A stretch of DNA of 23,738 nt. It comes from an uncultured Gilliamella sp. GTDB taxonomy: Bacteria; Pseudomonadota; Gammaproteobacteria; Enterobacterales; Enterobacteriaceae. A program made the position numbers and the translations under genes. The notes under the pieces are model-generated. The model was not told where the DNA came from. It saw only the letters and a list, made by a program, of their open reading frames with translations, and made no database searches. The stretch is from NCBI GenBank assembly GCA_945291235.1, contig CALYQY010000033.1, forward strand, positions 1 to 23,738. The letters are read 5' to 3'. This document shows, one piece after another, positions 8,903 through 18,007 of the stretch; the first letter of the stretch is position 1, and each line of letters opens with the position of its first letter.

Positions 8903-10045
8903 ATGATTTATTACATTCCACCGGTTAATTTATTAGGCAAAGGTTGCCTGTCTGAATTAGGTGTACCCGTAAAAAAATTGAATTGCAAAAAGGCATTTGT
9001 GGTTAGCGATAAGTTTTTATTTGGTAATGGTACGGTCGATAAAGTCGTTGATATTTTAGAAAAAGAGGGTATCGAATCAGTTATTTTTTATGATGTGAAA
9101 CCTAATCCAACCGTTGCCAATGTTGAAAATGCACTCAAGTTATGTCAAGAGTCGGCATGCGATTTTATCGTCTCAATTGGTGGCGGTTCTCCACAAGATT
9201 GTGGTAAAGCCGTTGCGGTTTTGGCGACCAACGGTGGCAAAATTACCGATTATGAAGGGATGCATAAAAGTAAACAAAAATGTTTGCCTATTGTGGCAAT
9301 AGCAACCACTGCGGGCACTTCTGCTGAAGTCACCATTAATTATGTTATTACCGATGAAAGTAGACATGTAAAAATGATTATGGTCGATCCTAATACGTTG
9401 GCATCAATAACCGTTAGCGATCCGGATTTAATGATTTCCAAACCTGCCAATTTAACCGCTGCAACCGGTATGGATGCGTTAACTCATGCAATTGAAGCGG
9501 TGGTTGCTAAAGGGGCGATGGATGTTACTGATTCAACAGCATTATATGCTATCGCTCAAACCTTTAAATATTTAGCCAGAGCGGTTAAAAATGGTAATGA
9601 TATTCAAGCCAGAGAGCAGATGAGCTATGCCTGCTTTTTAAATGGTATCGCTTTTAGTAATGCCGGGCTAGGCAATGTGCATGCTATGGCGCATCAATTA
9701 GGCGGGCTTTATGATTTACCGCATGGTGTTTGTAATGCGATGCTGTTGTCGGTAGTTGAGAAAGAAAATGCTAAACATGCACCACAAAAATTTAGAGTGA
9801 TTGCACAAACCATTGGCTTTGATACAAAAGATAAAAGTGATCAAGAGTGTGTTGATTATGTGATTAAAAGAATTGAAGATTTAGCGCAAGAAGTCGGTAT
9901 TCCTAAATCATTGAAGGAATTAGGTGTTAATAATCCTGATTTTGAATTATTAGCTGAAAATTCAATGAAAGATGCCTGTGCTGGTGCCAATCCGGTATTT
10001 TTTGATAAACAAAAACTGATTGAGCTATTTAAGCAGATCGCTTAA
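8903..10045 (+). CDS. Iron-containing alcohol dehydrogenase (FucO/YiaY-like)
   Basis: Group III NAD(P)-dependent alcohol dehydrogenase, 380 residues. The nucleotide-binding GGGSPQD motif lies near residue 95. Iron ligands are the Asp and His in TGMDALTHAIEA and two His residues in VHAMAHQLGGLYDLPHGVCN. It resembles both FucO (lactaldehyde reductase) and YiaY from memory. In this setting it probably reduces glycolaldehyde or L-lactaldehyde from the neighbouring aldolases to ethylene glycol or 1,2-propanediol, regenerating NAD+. It is transcribed divergently from the aldolase operon, with AGAGGT before the ATG. The family is certain and the aldehyde substrate is inferred. Confidence 0.88.
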   Translation: MIYYIPPVNLLGKGCLSELGVPVKKLNCKKAFVVSDKFLFGNGTVDKVVDILEKEGIESVIFYDVKPNPTVANVENALKLCQESACDFIVSIGGGSPQDCGKAVAVLATNGGKITDYEGMHKSKQKCLPIVAIATTAGTSAEVTINYVITDESRHVKMIMVDPNTLASITVSDPDLMISKPANLTAATGMDALTHAIEAVVAKGAMDVTDSTALYAIAQTFKYLARAVKNGNDIQAREQMSYACFLNGIAFSNAGLGNVHAMAHQLGGLYDLPHGVCNAMLLSVVEKENAKHAPQKFRVIAQTIGFDTKDKSDQECVDYVIKRIEDLAQEVGIPKSLKELGVNNPDFELLAENSMKDACAGANPVFFDKQKLIELFKQIA

Positions 10046-10072
10046 TAATGTATTGAGTAAAAGCGTTAAAAT

Positions 10073-10099
10073 AATATTGAATCGTTATGATTCAATATT
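10073..10099. terminator. Stem-loop between convergent genes
   Basis: AATATTGAATC and GATTCAATATT pair perfectly (11 bp) around a 5-nt loop. It lies between the convergent stop codons of the alcohol dehydrogenase and IclR genes. On the minus strand ATTTTAA follows. It probably serves both strands. Confidence 0.6.
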
Positions 10100-10100
10100 G

Positions 10101-10850
10101 TTAAAACTTATTGGTTAGCTGTTGGCAGGCTTTACGGACGAGCTCGGAGTATTTTTCGATCTTCTCTACCGGTAGCTGAAAAAGAACGCCGGAAATACTT
10201 ATCGCCGCAATTGGTTCATGATTTTTATTAAATATCGGCGCTGCGATACAATGTACGCCTTTTACATCTTCCTGATTATCATACGCCCAACCTTGCGACC
10301 GGATTTTAGCCAGCTCTTTTTTTAACTGTTTTTTGCTGGTTATGGTGGTGTCGGTATATTTGGGCAATTTGTCTTCGGGTATCAGTTGGTCGATTTTTTC
10401 ATCCGGTAACCAAGCTATTAAGGCTTTACCAATACCTGAACTATGTAATGGTAATTTTTTGCCAATCCAGGTACGAATGCCAATTGCCTGATCATTTTCA
10501 ATTTTAGCAATATAGACAGAATAGAGCCCATCAAGAACACCTAGATGACAAGTTAAGTTGGTTTGATCTCTTAATTTAGTCATCAATGGCTGAGCGATTT
10601 GGGTGATATCGAACTGTTCCAACGATTTATCACCCCATTGATGCAATTTTAATCCAAGATAAAACTTATTTTGATCTTGACGTAAGATACCATGCATAAC
10701 TAATGCATTAAGTAGTGTTGAAGTACTGCTTTTAGGTAAACTAAGGTCTTGAAATATTTGACTAAAAGTTGCACCCTTATGACTATCTAAATAATCACAA
10801 ATGCGAACGATTTTATCTAAGGCTGGTACTAGCGTCTGAATATTGGGCAT
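10101..10850 (-). CDS. IclR-family regulator of the second sugar-acid module
   Basis: A 249-residue IclR protein. The winged helix-turn-helix spans roughly residues 8-65 (GATFSQIFQDLSLPKSSTST), followed by the effector domain with LHSSGIGKALIAWLPDEK and HCIAAPIFNKNHEPIAAISISG. It is related to RhmR in this window but clearly distinct. Its position next to a YagE/YagF-like gene set recalls E. coli XynR (YagI), the IclR regulator of xylonate genes. It probably controls the 7763-8903 divergent promoters and perhaps itself. AGGAT sits 5 nt before the ATG. The effector and operator are not established. Confidence 0.85.
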   Translation of the reverse strand: MPNIQTLVPALDKIVRICDYLDSHKGATFSQIFQDLSLPKSSTSTLLNALVMHGILRQDQNKFYLGLKLHQWGDKSLEQFDITQIAQPLMTKLRDQTNLTCHLGVLDGLYSVYIAKIENDQAIGIRTWIGKKLPLHSSGIGKALIAWLPDEKIDQLIPEDKLPKYTDTTITSKKQLKKELAKIRSQGWAYDNQEDVKGVHCIAAPIFNKNHEPIAAISISGVLFQLPVEKIEKYSELVRKACQQLTNKF

Positions 10851-11044
10851 GAAATATCCTAATATAATAATCTACGAAATTTATTTATTTTATTGGTTAT
10901 CATTCGTTAGAAAATCTTTTTTTGAAAGGTTAAATGTATCAAATATCTTATCTTTAACATTATATTCAAGTTATTTGATTAGGAAAAGAAAATAACTTTT
11001 ATTATTTTTTCTACTTACTTCATTTTGAAGGATAAATCCTTATC

Positions 11045-11073
11045 TTGCATCATGTTATGCATAGTTATATCAT
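11045..11073 (+). promoter_or_regulatory. Candidate pgi promoter
   Basis: TTGCAT (11045-11050), an exact 17-bp spacer and TATCAT (11068-11073) form a good sigma-70 promoter 35 bp before the pgi ATG. A small inverted repeat, AAGGAT-AA-ATCCTT (11028-11041), lies just upstream of the -35. Confidence 0.6.
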
Positions 11074-11108
11074 GGTTAATAGTGCAATATTATTTAAGGA
11101 ATAAGTTT

Positions 11109-12758
11109 ATGTTAAAGTCAATTGATCCAACTACCACCTCTTCTTGGAAATCCCTTCAAGCAAGCTATCAACAACAAAAAGATAAAACCATTGCCCAAAT
11201 CCTCAAAGAGGAGCCAAACCGAGTTGAACAACTCAGTATCCCTTTTGAAGATGAGTTTTTGGTTGATCTGTCTAAAAACCGTATTACTCAAGCAACCCTT
11301 AAGCAACTTTATCAGTTGGCTGATGAGTGTGATTTAAACGGCGCAATTAATGCGATGTACAGCGGTGAAAAAATCAATCGCACTGAAGATCGTGCTGTTT
11401 TGCATGTAGCATTAAGAAATGTGTCTAATACGCCGATTTATGTTGACGGTAAAAATGTCATGGATGAGGTCAATGCAGTATTAGCAAAAATGGAATCTTT
11501 CAGTAAAAAAGTCATTAGCGGTGAGTGGAAAGGTTACACCGGTAAAGCAATTACTGATGTGGTAAATATCGGTATCGGCGGTTCAGATTTGGGGCCGGTG
11601 ATGATTACCGAAGCGTTACGCCCTTATAAAAATCATTTAACCATGCACTTTGTTTCAAATGTTGACGGGACACATATTGTTGAGGCACTTAAGGGCTTAA
11701 ATCCGGAAACGACCCTATTTTTAGTTGCTTCTAAAACGTTTACCACACAAGAAACGATGACCAATGCCCAAACCGCACGTGACTGGTTGCTTGATGCTGC
11801 TAAAGACGATAAAGCAGTTGCCTTGCACTTTGTGGCGCTTTCAACTAACGCCAAAGAGGTTGAAAAATTTGGTATCGATACTGCTAATATGTTTGAGTTT
11901 TGGGATTGGGTTGGTGGTCGTTACTCTTCTTGGTCGGCAATCGGTTTATCGATTGTGTTATCCATTGGCTTTGATAATTTTAAACAGTTTTTAGCGGGTG
12001 GTCATGCCATGGATAAGCACTTCCAAAGTGCACCGATTGAAAAAAATATTCCGACGTTGCTTGCTTTAATTGGTATTTGGTACAACAACTTTTTTGGCGC
12101 AGAAACTGAGGCTATTTTACCTTATGATCAGTATATGCACCGTTTTGCTGCCTATTTCCAACAAGGCAATATGGAGTCAAATGGTAAAAGCGTTGATCGT
12201 AATGGTAAGAAAACAACTTATACCACTGGTCCAATTATTTGGGGTGAGCCGGGTACTAACGGGCAACATGCTTTTTATCAATTAATTCATCAAGGCACAA
12301 AATTAATTCCTTGTGATTTTATTGCACCGGCAATCAGCCATAACCCAGTTGGTGATCATCATCCTAAATTATTATCTAACTTCTTTGCGCAAACAGAAGC
12401 GTTAGCCTTTGGTAAAACCGCTGAGCAAGTTGAACAAGAGTTTATTGCTGCCGGTAAAAAACTCGATGACGTTAAGTCGATAGTGCCATTTAAAGTTTTT
12501 GAAGGTAATAAACCGACCAACTCTATTTTAGTGAAAAAAATCACGCCATATACTTTAGGTGCATTAGTGGCGATGTATGAGCACAAAATCTTCACGCAAG
12601 GCGTTATTTTAAATATCTTTAGCTTCGATCAGTGGGGGGTTGAATTGGGTAAACAGTTAGCTGGTCGCATTTTACCTGAACTTGCTGATGATAAACCAGT
12701 CAGCTCGCATGATGAATCAACCAACAGCTTGATTAATCAATACAAAAAATGGCGTTAA
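11109..12758 (+). CDS. pgi: Glucose-6-phosphate isomerase
   Basis: Interconverts glucose 6-phosphate and fructose 6-phosphate in glycolysis and gluconeogenesis. It is 549 residues, the same as E. coli Pgi. Motifs in order are [27 protein letters not shown], the catalytic Glu in [12 protein letters not shown], the catalytic His in [15 protein letters not shown], and the Lys in [15 protein letters not shown]. The frame is open 28 codons upstream, but the ATG at 11109 gives the family N-terminus and has AAGGAA 7 nt before it. The gene appears monocistronic, with its own promoter and a strong terminator shared with the convergent crr gene. Confidence 0.98.
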   Translation: MLKSIDPTTTSSWKSLQASYQQQKDKTIAQILKEEPNRVEQLSIPFEDEFLVDLSKNRITQATLKQLYQLADECDLNGAINAMYSGEKINRTEDRAVLHVALRNVSNTPIYVDGKNVMDEVNAVLAKMESFSKKVISGEWKGYTGKAITDVVNIGIGGSDLGPVMITEALRPYKNHLTMHFVSNVDGTHIVEALKGLNPETTLFLVASKTFTTQETMTNAQTARDWLLDAAKDDKAVALHFVALSTNAKEVEKFGIDTANMFEFWDWVGGRYSSWSAIGLSIVLSIGFDNFKQFLAGGHAMDKHFQSAPIEKNIPTLLALIGIWYNNFFGAETEAILPYDQYMHRFAAYFQQGNMESNGKSVDRNGKKTTYTTGPIIWGEPGTNGQHAFYQLIHQGTKLIPCDFIAPAISHNPVGDHHPKLLSNFFAQTEALAFGKTAEQVEQEFIAAGKKLDDVKSIVPFKVFEGNKPTNSILVKKITPYTLGALVAMYEHKIFTQGVILNIFSFDQWGVELGKQLAGRILPELADDKPVSSHDESTNSLINQYKKWR

Positions 12759-12795
12759 ACGAATTATTTGAACTCTATGTTTGATTATTCTCAAT

Positions 12796-12828
12796 AAAAA
12801 ACCTTCAGTGAAAACTGAAGGTTTTTTT
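12796..12828. terminator. Bidirectional intrinsic terminator between pgi and crr
   Basis: ACCTTCAGT and ACTGAAGGT form a 9-bp stem with a GAAA loop, flanked by an A-run on the left and a T-run on the right. It therefore works as a classic terminator on both strands. Confidence 0.92.
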
Positions 12829-12851
12829 ATGAGTAGTAACTTTGTGCGATG

Positions 12852-13355
12852 TTATTTTTTAACACGCATAATTGGTGTTTTACCTGCCTCAACTGAGCCG
12901 GATAACTTAGTTAATTCAACAACAGTTTCCATATTAGATATCACAACTGGTGTTAACACTGATTTGGCTTTGCTCTCAAGTAATGGCAGATCAATTTCAA
13001 TAATTGTATCGCCAATTTTTACTTGTTGCCCTTCTTCTGCAATACGAGTAAAGCCTTCACCTTTAAGCTCAACAGTATCGATACCAAAGTGAACAAATAG
13101 CTCGATACCCTCGTCAGATTCAATTGCAAATGCATGATTTGTCTCGAAAATCTTGCCAATTCTACCATTTAATGGTGCAACAATTTTATTACCAGACGGT
13201 TTGATAGCTACGCCATCACCAACGATTTTTTCAGCAAAAACCACATCTGGTACATCTTCGATTTTGACAATTTCTCCACTTAGTGGCGCAATAATTTCGA
13301 TGCTATTTTTGCTACCATCGGACACAAATTGCTTAATTTTATCGAATAGACCCAT
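12852..13355 (-). CDS. crr: PTS glucose-specific EIIA component
   Basis: EIIA-Glc, 167 residues (169 in E. coli). It accepts phosphate from HPr and passes it to sugar-specific EIIB domains. In relatives it also controls adenylate cyclase and inducer exclusion. The active His89 is in ELFVHFGID and the supporting His74 in [10 protein letters not shown]. The short amphipathic N-terminus ([10 protein letters not shown]) that binds membrane is present. The ribosome site AGGAG overlaps the TAG stop of ptsI, so translation of the two genes is probably coupled. It is the last gene of ptsH-ptsI-crr and ends at the terminator shared with pgi. Confidence 0.98.
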   Translation of the reverse strand: MGLFDKIKQFVSDGSKNSIEIIAPLSGEIVKIEDVPDVVFAEKIVGDGVAIKPSGNKIVAPLNGRIGKIFETNHAFAIESDEGIELFVHFGIDTVELKGEGFTRIAEEGQQVKIGDTIIEIDLPLLESKAKSVLTPVVISNMETVVELTKLSGSVEAGKTPIMRVKK

Positions 13356-13364
13356 TATTGTCTC

Positions 13365-15092
13365 CTAACAGATTTGTTTTTCAGCGGTATATTTTTCAAT
13401 TAAATCAAGAATTTCTTTCGCTGTTGCTTTTTCTAATGCATTTTCAGCAAATTTCTTCGCTTCTTCGTAATTGGTGTTACGAATCAGTTTTTTGATTTTT
13501 GGAATCGATACCGCACTCATACTAAATTCATCAAGTCCCATACCGAGTAGTAAAACTGTTGCTCTTTCATCGCCAGCAAGTTCACCACACATACCCGTCC
13601 ATTTGCCTTCTTTGTGAGAAGCATCAATAACATTTTTAATTAATGTTAACACTGACGGTGACAGAGGGTTATACAGGTGAGAAATTAGCTCATTACCACG
13701 GTCAACAGCAAGGGTGTATTGGGTTAAATCGTTAGTTCCGATACTAAAGAAGTCAACTTCTTTCGCTAAATGGCGAGCTATCACCGCAGCAGCTGGGGTT
13801 TCAATCATAACACCGATTTCAATACCCTTATCAAACGCTTTACCTTCAGCGGTAAGTTGTTCTTTAAGAATATTAATTTCAGATTTTAAGATACGGATTT
13901 CTTCAACCGATATGATCATCGGGAACATAATACGTAATTTACCAAATGCAGAAGCACGTAAAATAGCACGTAACTGCGCATGTAAAATCTCTTTACGATC
14001 GAGGCAGATACGGATTGCACGCCAACCTAAGAATGGATTCTCTTCTTTTGGCAGGTGCATATAAGGGACATCTTTGTCACCACCAATATCCATTGTACGC
14101 ACAATGACGGATAAACCTTTAGCCGCTTCAGCCACTTCTTTGTAAGCTTTGAATTGTTCTTCTTCATTTGGATACGCATCACGATCCATAAATAAAAATT
14201 CAGTACGATAAAGCCCCACACCTTCATAGCCGTTACGCTCAGCTCCGGCAATATCACGAACAGTACCGATGTTGCCACAAATTTCGACTTGGTGACCATC
14301 AAGCGTGACCGCAGGGAGATCTTTTAATTTGGCTAACTCTTCTTTATCACTGATGTATTTTGCTTGAACTTGTTTAAGTTTTTCTTGAGTGGCGTGATCC
14401 GGGTTAATATAAATTGCGTTGTTGATCGCATCTAAAATAACAAAATCACCTTGTTTAATCATTTGCGTTGCATTTGATGTACCAACAATGGCTGGAATTT
14501 CTAATGAACGTGCCATAATTGAGGTGTGCGAAGTACGTCCACCAGCATCAGTAATAAAGCCTAATACCATGTCTAAATTAAGTTGCGCTGTTTCAGACGG
14601 TGTTAAGTCGGTTGCCACTAAAATACATGGTTGGCTAATCGCACTTAAATCAACGATTTCAATGCCTAAAATATTTTTTAGTAATCGCTTACCAATATCA
14701 CGAATATCAGCTGCACGCTCTTTTAAATATTCGTCATCTAAATTTTCTAGCTCTTTTGCTTGGGTTTCAAATACAGCTTGAACTGCGGCATCAGCACTTG
14801 AATGTTTGCTTTTAATGCGAGAGATAACTTCTTGCTCAAGATCTTCATCTTCAAGAAGCATAATATGACCTTCAAATATGGCTGCTTTATCTTCGCCTAA
14901 AGTCGTTTTTGCTCGTTCCATAATCGCATTAAGTTGCTCGCTTGATTTTTGACGAGCTTGTTTAAAGCGGTCTATTTCAGCATCGATTTTGTTATCAAGA
15001 ATTGGCCTATTATTGATCACAATAGGTTCTTCTTTTAATAATAGCGCTTTTGCAAAAGCGATACCCGGAGAAACAAGTATACCTGATACCAT
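13365..15092 (-). CDS. ptsI: PTS enzyme I
   Basis: Phosphoenolpyruvate-protein phosphotransferase, 575 residues as in E. coli. It takes phosphate from PEP onto a His in the [13 protein letters not shown] motif and hands it to HPr. The N-terminal domain binds HPr. The C-terminal PEP-binding barrel shows [43 protein letters not shown] and the active Cys in [13 protein letters not shown]. The start has AAGGAT about 9 nt upstream. The gene lies 51 bp after ptsH and 9 bp before crr. Confidence 0.98.
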   Translation of the reverse strand: MVSGILVSPGIAFAKALLLKEEPIVINNRPILDNKIDAEIDRFKQARQKSSEQLNAIMERAKTTLGEDKAAIFEGHIMLLEDEDLEQEVISRIKSKHSSADAAVQAVFETQAKELENLDDEYLKERAADIRDIGKRLLKNILGIEIVDLSAISQPCILVATDLTPSETAQLNLDMVLGFITDAGGRTSHTSIMARSLEIPAIVGTSNATQMIKQGDFVILDAINNAIYINPDHATQEKLKQVQAKYISDKEELAKLKDLPAVTLDGHQVEICGNIGTVRDIAGAERNGYEGVGLYRTEFLFMDRDAYPNEEEQFKAYKEVAEAAKGLSVIVRTMDIGGDKDVPYMHLPKEENPFLGWRAIRICLDRKEILHAQLRAILRASAFGKLRIMFPMIISVEEIRILKSEINILKEQLTAEGKAFDKGIEIGVMIETPAAAVIARHLAKEVDFFSIGTNDLTQYTLAVDRGNELISHLYNPLSPSVLTLIKNVIDASHKEGKWTGMCGELAGDERATVLLLGMGLDEFSMSAVSIPKIKKLIRNTNYEEAKKFAENALEKATAKEILDLIEKYTAEKQIC

Positions 15093-15143
15093 AACATTTA
15101 ATCCTTATTCAATATTAAAACCGTTTATAGCTTATTGGGAGTT

Positions 15144-15401
15144 TTATTCCAATTCAGGAATTAATTTTACTAAATGATTTACTGCTTCTTTCTCGTCTTC
15201 ACCTTCAGCAGAAATTGTAATTGTTGTCCCTTGTGTTAAACCTAAAGTTTGCAATTTAAATAAACTTTTAGCACTGGCACTTTTACCGTTTGAAGTGACG
15301 GTAATTTCAGCGTTAAAGTTTTTTGCTTCTTTTACAAATTGTGCAGCAGGGCGGGTATGAAGACCGTTAGATGCAGTAATGGTTACATCTTGCTTGTACA
15401 T
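15144..15401 (-). CDS. ptsH: PTS phosphocarrier protein HPr
   Basis: 85-residue phosphocarrier of the PTS, the same length as in E. coli. His15 sits in [13 protein letters not shown] and the conserved Ser46 in [13 protein letters not shown]. The frame is open 13 codons further upstream, but the ATG at 15401 gives the exact HPr N-terminus (MYKQDVTI) and is preceded by GGGAG. It is the first gene of the PTS operon. I did not find a convincing promoter in the 144-bp gap upstream, where only a TATATT with no good -35 is visible. Confidence 0.97.
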   Translation of the reverse strand: MYKQDVTITASNGLHTRPAAQFVKEAKNFNAEITVTSNGKSASAKSLFKLQTLGLTQGTTITISAEGEDEKEAVNHLVKLIPELE

Positions 15402-15545
15402 AGTATTTTTACTCCCAAAAATATTTTCATTTTTACACAACCAATATAAATAAAAACAGCTAGAAAGGCTAGTAAGATTTGATAGATCTTTTACAATTAA
15501 TCAATCTTATTTACACTTCTATTGCTAAAGCTTGCTGATATTATC

Positions 15546-15890
15546 TTAATATCGGTAAATTCGAGTGACTTTGTCACTACATTTATTAAATTCAACCTGT
15601 CCATGAATACCATGTTTGATATTTTCAAAGACGACCTCTTCACTGCCGTCAAGCTGTGATGCTCTAATCTCTTCCCGGCAGAATGTTTCAAATTTTTGTA
15701 ACTCTTGTTCGCCATTACCCAATTGATAATTTCTAGGTAAATTCTGGCTACTTACATAGGTATGCGTTTTATTCTGCACATCAAGAATAATGATGCCTTG
15801 ATTGGTAAACCATGCACTACAAGCGGTTAATGATAAAGCAATCAGTGATAATAGTAGAGGAAATTTCACAACTAATCTTAAAATGTTCAA
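15546..15890 (-). CDS. Putative small outer-membrane lipoprotein, unrecognised
   Basis: I do not recognise this protein. With the TTG start at 15890 (AAAGGA 6 nt upstream) it has 114 residues. It shows a short basic N-terminus, a hydrophobic segment and a lipobox LTAC with the lipidated Cys at 24. Ser follows the Cys, which favours outer-membrane sorting. The mature part is about 91 residues with two further cysteines (ETFCREE and EFNKCSDK) that could form a disulfide in the periplasm. An alternative TTG start seven codons upstream has no better ribosome site. It lies upstream of ptsH on the same strand but 144 bp away, so it may be a separate unit. No function is proposed. Confidence 0.65.
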   Translation of the reverse strand: MNILRLVVKFPLLLSLIALSLTACSAWFTNQGIIILDVQNKTHTYVSSQNLPRNYQLGNGEQELQKFETFCREEIRASQLDGSEEVVFENIKHGIHGQVEFNKCSDKVTRIYRY

Positions 15891-15944
15891 AATAATTCCT
15901 TTATTAAGCAATGTAACCTGTTTATTATTGTTAACTGGGTACGA

Positions 15945-15954
15945 ATTATATACT
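15945..15954. promoter_or_regulatory. Overlapping divergent -10 boxes
   Basis: The minus strand carries TATAAT (15945-15950) toward the lipoprotein gene. The plus strand carries TATACT (15949-15954) toward ygfB. No good -35 is seen for either. If real, the two promoters would exclude each other. Confidence 0.3.
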
Positions 15955-16019
15955 AATAATCAGTGAAAGTGCAGGGGGTGTATTTTTTACTGATATAACT
16001 GAAAATCAGGGTGGATTTA

Positions 16020-16562
16020 ATGACTGATATGATCAATTATGACGAACTTAATCGCCAATTAATGCAAAATAAAATAGGGGTAAGTGCGGCCGAATTGCAT
16101 GGTTTTATTTCAGGCATATTAGCTGGTGGTAATCTCGATGAGAGCTGGCGTCCTTTAGTTGAAGATATGTTAAATAATGGGCAGGCTATTGCTCAGCCAT
16201 TAAATAAGCAGATTGAAAATTTATATCATTTAACTAAGCAGCAGTTAACCGATGAAGATTTTGAGTTCCAATTGCAACTGAGCTCTCAAGACCTATTTAC
16301 TCAAATCAATGATCTTGTTGGTTGGGTCAATCATTTTCTGTTAGGGATTGGGCTTGTTCAGCCAAAATTAAGTCGCATAAAAGGCGATGTTGGCGAAGCG
16401 ATTTATGATCTAAGGGAAATTGCTAAGTTAGGTTTTGATGAAGATGAAGATCAGCAAGAGCTGGGTTTTGCTTTTGAAGAGATCAAAGAGTATGTACGCA
16501 TTACTGCGATGCTCTGCTTTGAAGAGTTTAACGAGCCCGATATTATGCCAACTATCCATTAA
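16020..16562 (+). CDS. ygfB: YgfB family protein (UPF0149)
   Basis: 180-residue member of the YecA/YgfB family, close to E. coli YgfB (192 aa). Shared stretches include AAELHGFISGILAGG near the N-terminus, the central GWVNHFLLGIGLVQPKLS, and the acidic GFDEDEDQQELGFAFEEIKEYVR. The molecular role is not well defined; a regulatory role is reported for the family in pseudomonads. I chose the ATG at 16020 because AGGGTGGA lies 5 nt upstream, rather than the in-frame GTG at 16011. pepP follows after 27 bp, the same pair as in E. coli, so they are probably cotranscribed. Confidence 0.93.
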   Translation: MTDMINYDELNRQLMQNKIGVSAAELHGFISGILAGGNLDESWRPLVEDMLNNGQAIAQPLNKQIENLYHLTKQQLTDEDFEFQLQLSSQDLFTQINDLVGWVNHFLLGIGLVQPKLSRIKGDVGEAIYDLREIAKLGFDEDEDQQELGFAFEEIKEYVRITAMLCFEEFNEPDIMPTIH

Positions 16563-16589
16563 TCTCTATTTATCACTAAGGTCATAACC

Positions 16590-17900
16590 ATGCTAAACAC
16601 AGATATCAAAACAGAGCTGTTTGCTCGTCGGGAGAAACTGCTTGCTCAAATGGTGCCAAATAGTGTGGCATTCTTTTTTGCTGCGCCAGAAATGACCCGC
16701 AGTAATGATACCCATTATCCTTATCGACAAGATAGTGATTTTTGGTATTTTACTCAGTTTAATGAGCCACAAGCGGTACTGGCAATCATTAAACAATCTA
16801 ATGATGCCAAATATGTGCTATTTAATCGCAAAAAAGACCCACTGGCTGAAACGTGGACAGGCTATCGTTTAGGACAACAAGCGGCGCTCGAAGCGGTATT
16901 GGTGGATGAAGCTTACCTTTTTGATGACATCGTAACTGTTTTACCCGATATCTTAGATGGCAAAACCACTATCTATCATGCTGATCAGCATTATGATTAT
17001 GCTGACACCATTGTTAAACAAGCACTGATGGCTTTAAGAGAAGGCGCTCGCGTTAAACGCGTTGCGCCAAGTACAGTCATTGACTGGCGTCCAATTGTTC
17101 ATCAAATGCGAATGTTTAAATCGGAGTATGAGTTGCAGATTTTACGCAAGGCGTGTGACATTAGCGCAAAGGCGCACGTGCGTGCGATGCAAAAATGTCA
17201 GCCGTCGTTGTATGAATATCAGTTAGAAGCCGAAATCTTACATGAATTTGCATGGCATGGCGCTCGTTTTCCGTCTTACAATACCATTGTTGGCAGTGGT
17301 AATAATGGTTGTATATTGCATTATGAGAACAATTGCGATCAATTGAAAAATGGCGATTTGGTGTTGATTGATGCAGGGTGTGAATACCAATATTATGCCG
17401 GGGATATTACCCGAACATTTCCTATTAATGGCGAGTTTAGTCAAGCTCAGCGAGACATTTACGACATTGTGCTGGCGGCACAATATCACGCAATTGAACT
17501 CTTTAAACCCGGAACGACCATTTTAGCTGTTAATGAACAGGTTGTACGTATTATGGTTGAAGGTTTAGTTAAGCTCGGAATTATGCAAGGCGATGTCGAT
17601 AGTTTAATCGCCAATAAAGCTTATAGCGAATTTTATATGCATGGTTTAGGGCATTGGCTGGGGATAGATGTGCATGATGTGGGGCAAGGGCGAGATTGCA
17701 TTTTACAACCCGGCATGGTGCTAACCGTTGAACCGGGGCTGTATATCAACAAAGATGCTGATGTACCCGAACATTATAAAGGGATTGGTATTCGTATTGA
17801 GGATAATATTTTAATTACACCGTCAGGCAACGAAGTATTAACGGCTAAGGTGCCTAAAGATCCTTTAGCTATCGAAGCTTTGATGAAAAAGCCAATTTAA
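16590..17900 (+). CDS. pepP: Xaa-Pro aminopeptidase (aminopeptidase P II)
   Basis: Cytoplasmic dinuclear-metal peptidase, 436 residues, that removes N-terminal residues preceding proline. The N-terminal domain carries YPYRQDSDFWYFTQFNEP. The pita-bread catalytic domain has its metal ligands in order: LIDAGCEY and AGDITRTF (two Asp), FYMHGLGHWLGIDVHD (His), LTVEPGLY (Glu) and GIGIRIEDN (Glu). AAGG lies 8 nt before the ATG. In E. coli the operon continues with ubiH and ubiI. Here pepP is the last gene, followed by a stem-loop and the convergent tonB. Confidence 0.97.
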   Translation: MLNTDIKTELFARREKLLAQMVPNSVAFFFAAPEMTRSNDTHYPYRQDSDFWYFTQFNEPQAVLAIIKQSNDAKYVLFNRKKDPLAETWTGYRLGQQAALEAVLVDEAYLFDDIVTVLPDILDGKTTIYHADQHYDYADTIVKQALMALREGARVKRVAPSTVIDWRPIVHQMRMFKSEYELQILRKACDISAKAHVRAMQKCQPSLYEYQLEAEILHEFAWHGARFPSYNTIVGSGNNGCILHYENNCDQLKNGDLVLIDAGCEYQYYAGDITRTFPINGEFSQAQRDIYDIVLAAQYHAIELFKPGTTILAVNEQVVRIMVEGLVKLGIMQGDVDSLIANKAYSEFYMHGLGHWLGIDVHDVGQGRDCILQPGMVLTVEPGLYINKDADVPEHYKGIGIRIEDNILITPSGNEVLTAKVPKDPLAIEALMKKPI

Positions 17901-17925
17901 CGTTTTTTGGAATAATGCTTTGGTA

Positions 17926-17958
17926 TCGCTATTATCAGCAAAATGCTGATAATAGCGA
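17926..17958. terminator. Perfect 15-bp stem-loop between pepP and tonB
   Basis: TCGCTATTATCAGCA and its exact complement are separated by only AAA. It lies between convergent stop codons. No T-run follows on either strand, so it is either an unusual terminator or an RNA-end protecting structure. Confidence 0.55.
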
Positions 17959-18007
17959 ACGCCTGAACTGTTTGGGCATAACTTGTTGGGCGATGTTAAT
18001 CGGATCG

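Noticed and set aside
10855..10871. TATCCTAATATAATAAT upstream of the second IclR gene, partly like the RhmR operator core
   Set aside because: The similarity is mostly the complement of the ribosome site (AGGATA) plus AT-rich sequence, and the palindrome is absent.
15402..15545. CRP site or strong promoter for ptsH
   Set aside because: I found only a TATATT without a matching -35 and no TGTGA-N6-TCACA-like site on either strand.
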